A stretch of DNA of 32,104 bases, taken from the NCBI GenBank assembly GCA_964351775.1, contig CAYGPQ010000050.1, positions 1 to 32,104 on the forward strand. The letters run 5' to 3'. This DNA comes from Kordia sp964351775. GTDB taxonomy: Bacteria; Bacteroidota; Bacteroidia; Flavobacteriales; Flavobacteriaceae. The notes below the pieces were generated by a model. The model saw only the letters and a list, made by a program, of their open reading frames with translations, was not told where the DNA came from and did no database searches. Made by a program: the position numbers and the translations under genes. This document shows, one piece after another, positions 32,052 through 32,104 of the stretch. How positions within the stretch are numbered: the first letter of the stretch is position 1; the number at the start of each line of letters is the position of its first letter.

Positions 32052-32104
32052 ATCGAGTAGACGGGTGACGACTTAAAAATCGCCACTGCGCCTCTCACAC
32101 CACC
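32052..32104 (-). ncRNA. 3' end of a group II intron (domain VI), truncated by the window edge
   Basis: Read on the minus strand, the sequence begins GGTGGTGTGAGAGG, the last bases of a group IIC-type domain V and the start of domain VI. A stem follows (TGGCGA pairing with TCGTCA), then CTACTCGAT. The bulged branch-point A is seven bases from the end, and the intron ends in AT as required. The 3' exon is TAGGCATAG, so the intact target reads GT/TAGGC. Group IIC-attC introns are known to enter integron attC sites at this kind of position. The maturase gene should lie to the right of the window. Confidence 0.75.

Overview
This AT-rich window reads as the chromosome of a marine-type Flavobacteriaceae bacterium. 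The grounds are the TAnnTTTG-type promoter boxes, Bacteroidota-style lipoprotein signals, a TonB_C-type domain, short flavobacterial dispersed repeats, and double-glycine leader peptides of the kind common in Kordia-like genomes. The genus is an inference. A 100-base run of N at 18839-18938 marks an assembly gap.

Layout. 264-854 is a zinc-ribbon/HNH nuclease gene. 1045-4199 (minus) is a compact run of a YciO/TsaC-family gene, mltG and a berberine-bridge-type flavoprotein oxidase. 4431-5300 is an esterase-like lipoprotein, followed by a 474-base gap holding possible transposase debris. 5775-12435 (plus) is an accessory operon: a helical protein of unknown function, a GT-B glycosyltransferase, an aspartyl/asparaginyl-hydroxylase-like dioxygenase, two tandem paralogous proteins of unrecognised family, a class III aminotransferase and a GNAT acetyltransferase. 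Several of its genes overlap, which suggests a pathway that builds and transfers an aminated, acetylated and hydroxylated moiety. 12530-15766 is a large secreted VIT-VWA-TonB_C-TPR-DUF2135 fusion. 15996-17935 is a coupled pair, a two-DTG aspartic-protease-like protein and a triple glycogen-binding-like protein. 18149-18628 is an unknown gene. 18632-21285 holds a repeat array with a dead copy of the uvrD 3' end, the assembly gap, and the uvrD/pcrA helicase. 21643-22668 is an outer-membrane phospholipase A. 22817-24064 is a fusion of a histidine phosphatase with a Cys-based phosphatase.

24138-25603 is a small array of three leader-peptide (RiPP-like) precursor genes. Two are intact, have near-identical terminators, and include one with an Asp/Tyr-rich tail. 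The third is split by a 235-bp MITE-like element with 17-bp terminal inverted repeats and a 7-bp target duplication (TAAACTC). Removing the element restores a 59-residue precursor in frame. No modifying enzyme or exporter for these peptides is visible in the window. 25725-28567 is a probable two-gene operon of an M20 amidohydrolase and a membrane-anchored glutamate-synthase-like flavoprotein.

The right end (28993-32104) is mobile. It holds a zinc-ribbon gene divergent from a tyrosine recombinase, a perfect 24-bp palindrome, and an integron-type core site GTTAGGC. A two-gene antiphage operon follows, with a TIR protein (ThsB) and a two-TM macro-domain protein (ThsA), i.e. type II Thoeris. The operon ends at a second core site, GCCTA, cut on the minus strand by the 3' end of a group II intron (domain VI, ending CTACTCGAT). 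This matches the known behaviour of group IIC-attC introns in integron attC sites. The most striking reading of the window is therefore a type II Thoeris system carried as an integron-like cassette next to its recombinase, with an intron parked in the downstream recombination site.
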